A DNA stretch of 39,336 nucleotides from Bigelowiella natans CCMP2755 (lineage: Eukaryota > Cercozoa > Chlorarachniophyceae). Positions within the stretch are counted from its first letter, which is position 1; each line of letters opens with the position of its first letter. A program made the position numbers and the translations under genes. Where the stretch lies: NCBI GenBank assembly GCA_000320545.1, contig ADNK01000727.1, forward strand, positions 1 to 39,336, given 5' to 3'. Below the pieces are notes generated by a model. That model worked only from the letters and a program-made list of their open reading frames with translations. It did no database searches and was not told the DNA's origin. Shown piece by piece: positions 35,730 through 39,336 of this stretch.

Positions 35730-36800
35730 AGTAATTAATGAAATCTGATCGTGAGGTGAGCCACGAATTGCGTGTCCTCCGTTGGCTATGGATAGCTAGC
35801 AGCCACGCTTGCCCCTACACGCTTTTCAAGACTGAAAGAGAAACAAATAGTAAGAGTTAAAGATATTCTTTAGGGTAGTATTATGACTATTTAATTAATT
35901 AGCGACAACATAATATACTTATTTATGTATGATATATATATTGTATTTATTCATTTTACTATATTTAGAAAAATATTATAGAGCTTAATAATGCTTCAAA
36001 TTAGTTGGTTTCTCTTGATTTACTCCTAATTGTTAAAAAAGCCTATGTATTATCAAAATAATGATGGTCATAGTCAATTATGATAATTTTTACACGGCAA
36101 TAACCTACACGTAATTACAGAAAACTTTTCATTCGGAACTGAATCCTCAATCATCTTCTCCAAATGTGGGGGGTGCGATTTAGCTGAGATCAAACTTCTC
36201 AGGGAAGTCGTTACATAGAAACAGAAGTCATTCTGATGCATACCTGTTAGGGTGCATCCGGGTTGCAAGTGGGGCATCTTCACTTTCTCGGCTTGTCCGA
36301 CGGATGTGCTCTTCCATGCGGAAGAAAGCAAGCGACACGCCGAATATGAATCTCACAGACATTTTGAGCCAATGAATAGCATCTTAAATCTCCTGGAATC
36401 ACTATTATCTTTAATATTTACCCAAATTTGGCTGGATAATTTATCCGAGAGAAGGTACTTTTGCGTGTCGCCACGTCGCCTTTGCCCACCCGTATCTACA
36501 GGCCTGTATCCAGAAAAAGTCGAAAAAACTGCATGGCTACTTTCCATCCAGAGATCATCCGGAGAGTCCTCGGCTTATTCGGTGGGTAGGGAAGACGCAT
36601 TAAACCAATTCACGGGAATTCCTTTCCTTTTGTGAAGATATTTGTGAGAATCCATTTTTTCCACTTTTTTCCTAGGAAGGTCCATTTGAATTGGATTTTT
36701 ATGATTAAAACCTTGTCGTAAGCGGCATATCGAGCATATTCGTTTCACTAAATTTATTTAGGCTTCCCCCCTCACTTCCGAACGAATCCCGTCGCGGATC
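35730..36800. other. AT-rich intergenic DNA, no gene assigned
   Basis: The stretch 35860-36070 is strongly AT-rich and has no frame of note. Short frames on both strands at 36074-36635 resemble nothing I know. The end of this interval should hold the promoter of the PX-domain gene that starts at 36801. Confidence 0.5.

Positions 36801-39336
<2,536 letters not shown>

Overview
This is nuclear DNA of a eukaryote, most likely a photosynthetic protist. The evidence is GT-AG spliced genes with very short exons, an Nup54-type nucleoporin, a PX-domain (sorting-nexin-like) protein, a homologue of the plant/algal NEOXANTHIN-DEFICIENT 1 family, and many microsatellites inside introns. I cannot name the species.

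Layout. 1-7620 is host DNA: an unassigned exon (497-1133, +), an NXD1-like gene (1603-3124, -), a divergent intergenic region, then a 14-exon Nup54 gene (3640-6963, +). 7625-34416 is one nested mobile block. The outer element is a Ty3/Gypsy-type LTR retrotransposon with two 545-bp TG...CA LTRs, a 4-bp target duplication (TGCG), a primer-binding site, gag-protease-RT-RNase H, integrase and a purine tract. Its pol gene is split between RNase H and integrase by a 20.7-kb Polinton-like-virus/virophage-type element with about 350-bp terminal inverted repeats. This inner element carries a spliced CRN/RHS-type NTPase-nuclease gene, a large PolB-like/SF1-helicase/HNH gene, a zinc-finger gene, a packaging ATPase, a double-jelly-roll-like capsid gene joined to a penton-like gene, a fibre-like gene, a coiled-coil gene with a frameshift, a GIY-YIG-like nuclease and several unassigned genes. 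34421-39336 is host DNA again: one 201-aa hypothetical ORF and the 5' part of the PX gene.

Main discovery. Most of the nested block has lost the dinucleotide TpA, and the pattern points to a mutation process rather than codon preference. Between 7890 and 11645 (3,756 nt) there is no TA at all; between 16699 and 18408 (1.7 kb) there is none. The 3' LTR has none. Wherever one copy of a repeat keeps TA, the other copy has TG or CA: 6 of 6 sites in the LTRs and 8 of 8 aligned sites in the inverted repeats. Nine LTR sites read CA in one copy and TG in the other, as expected if an ancestral TA was hit on opposite strands. The proteins show the same scar: no tyrosine in about 1,690 residues of gag-pol, RT YxDD read as HVDD, Walker A lysine read as glutamate (GGT-AAA to GGT-GAA), YIG read as HIG, and at least one stop codon apparently turned into sense. 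I read this as TpA-targeted A-to-G (T-to-C) hypermutation acting on both strands, in effect the mirror image of fungal RIP. A tract of about 5 kb (11646-16698: left inverted repeat, CRN gene and polymerase/helicase part) is spared, with a sharp edge inside one gene. Because this process cannot create a stop codon and destroys TAA/TAG, open frames in the affected DNA are not evidence of function; the retroelement and the late virus genes are probably dead.
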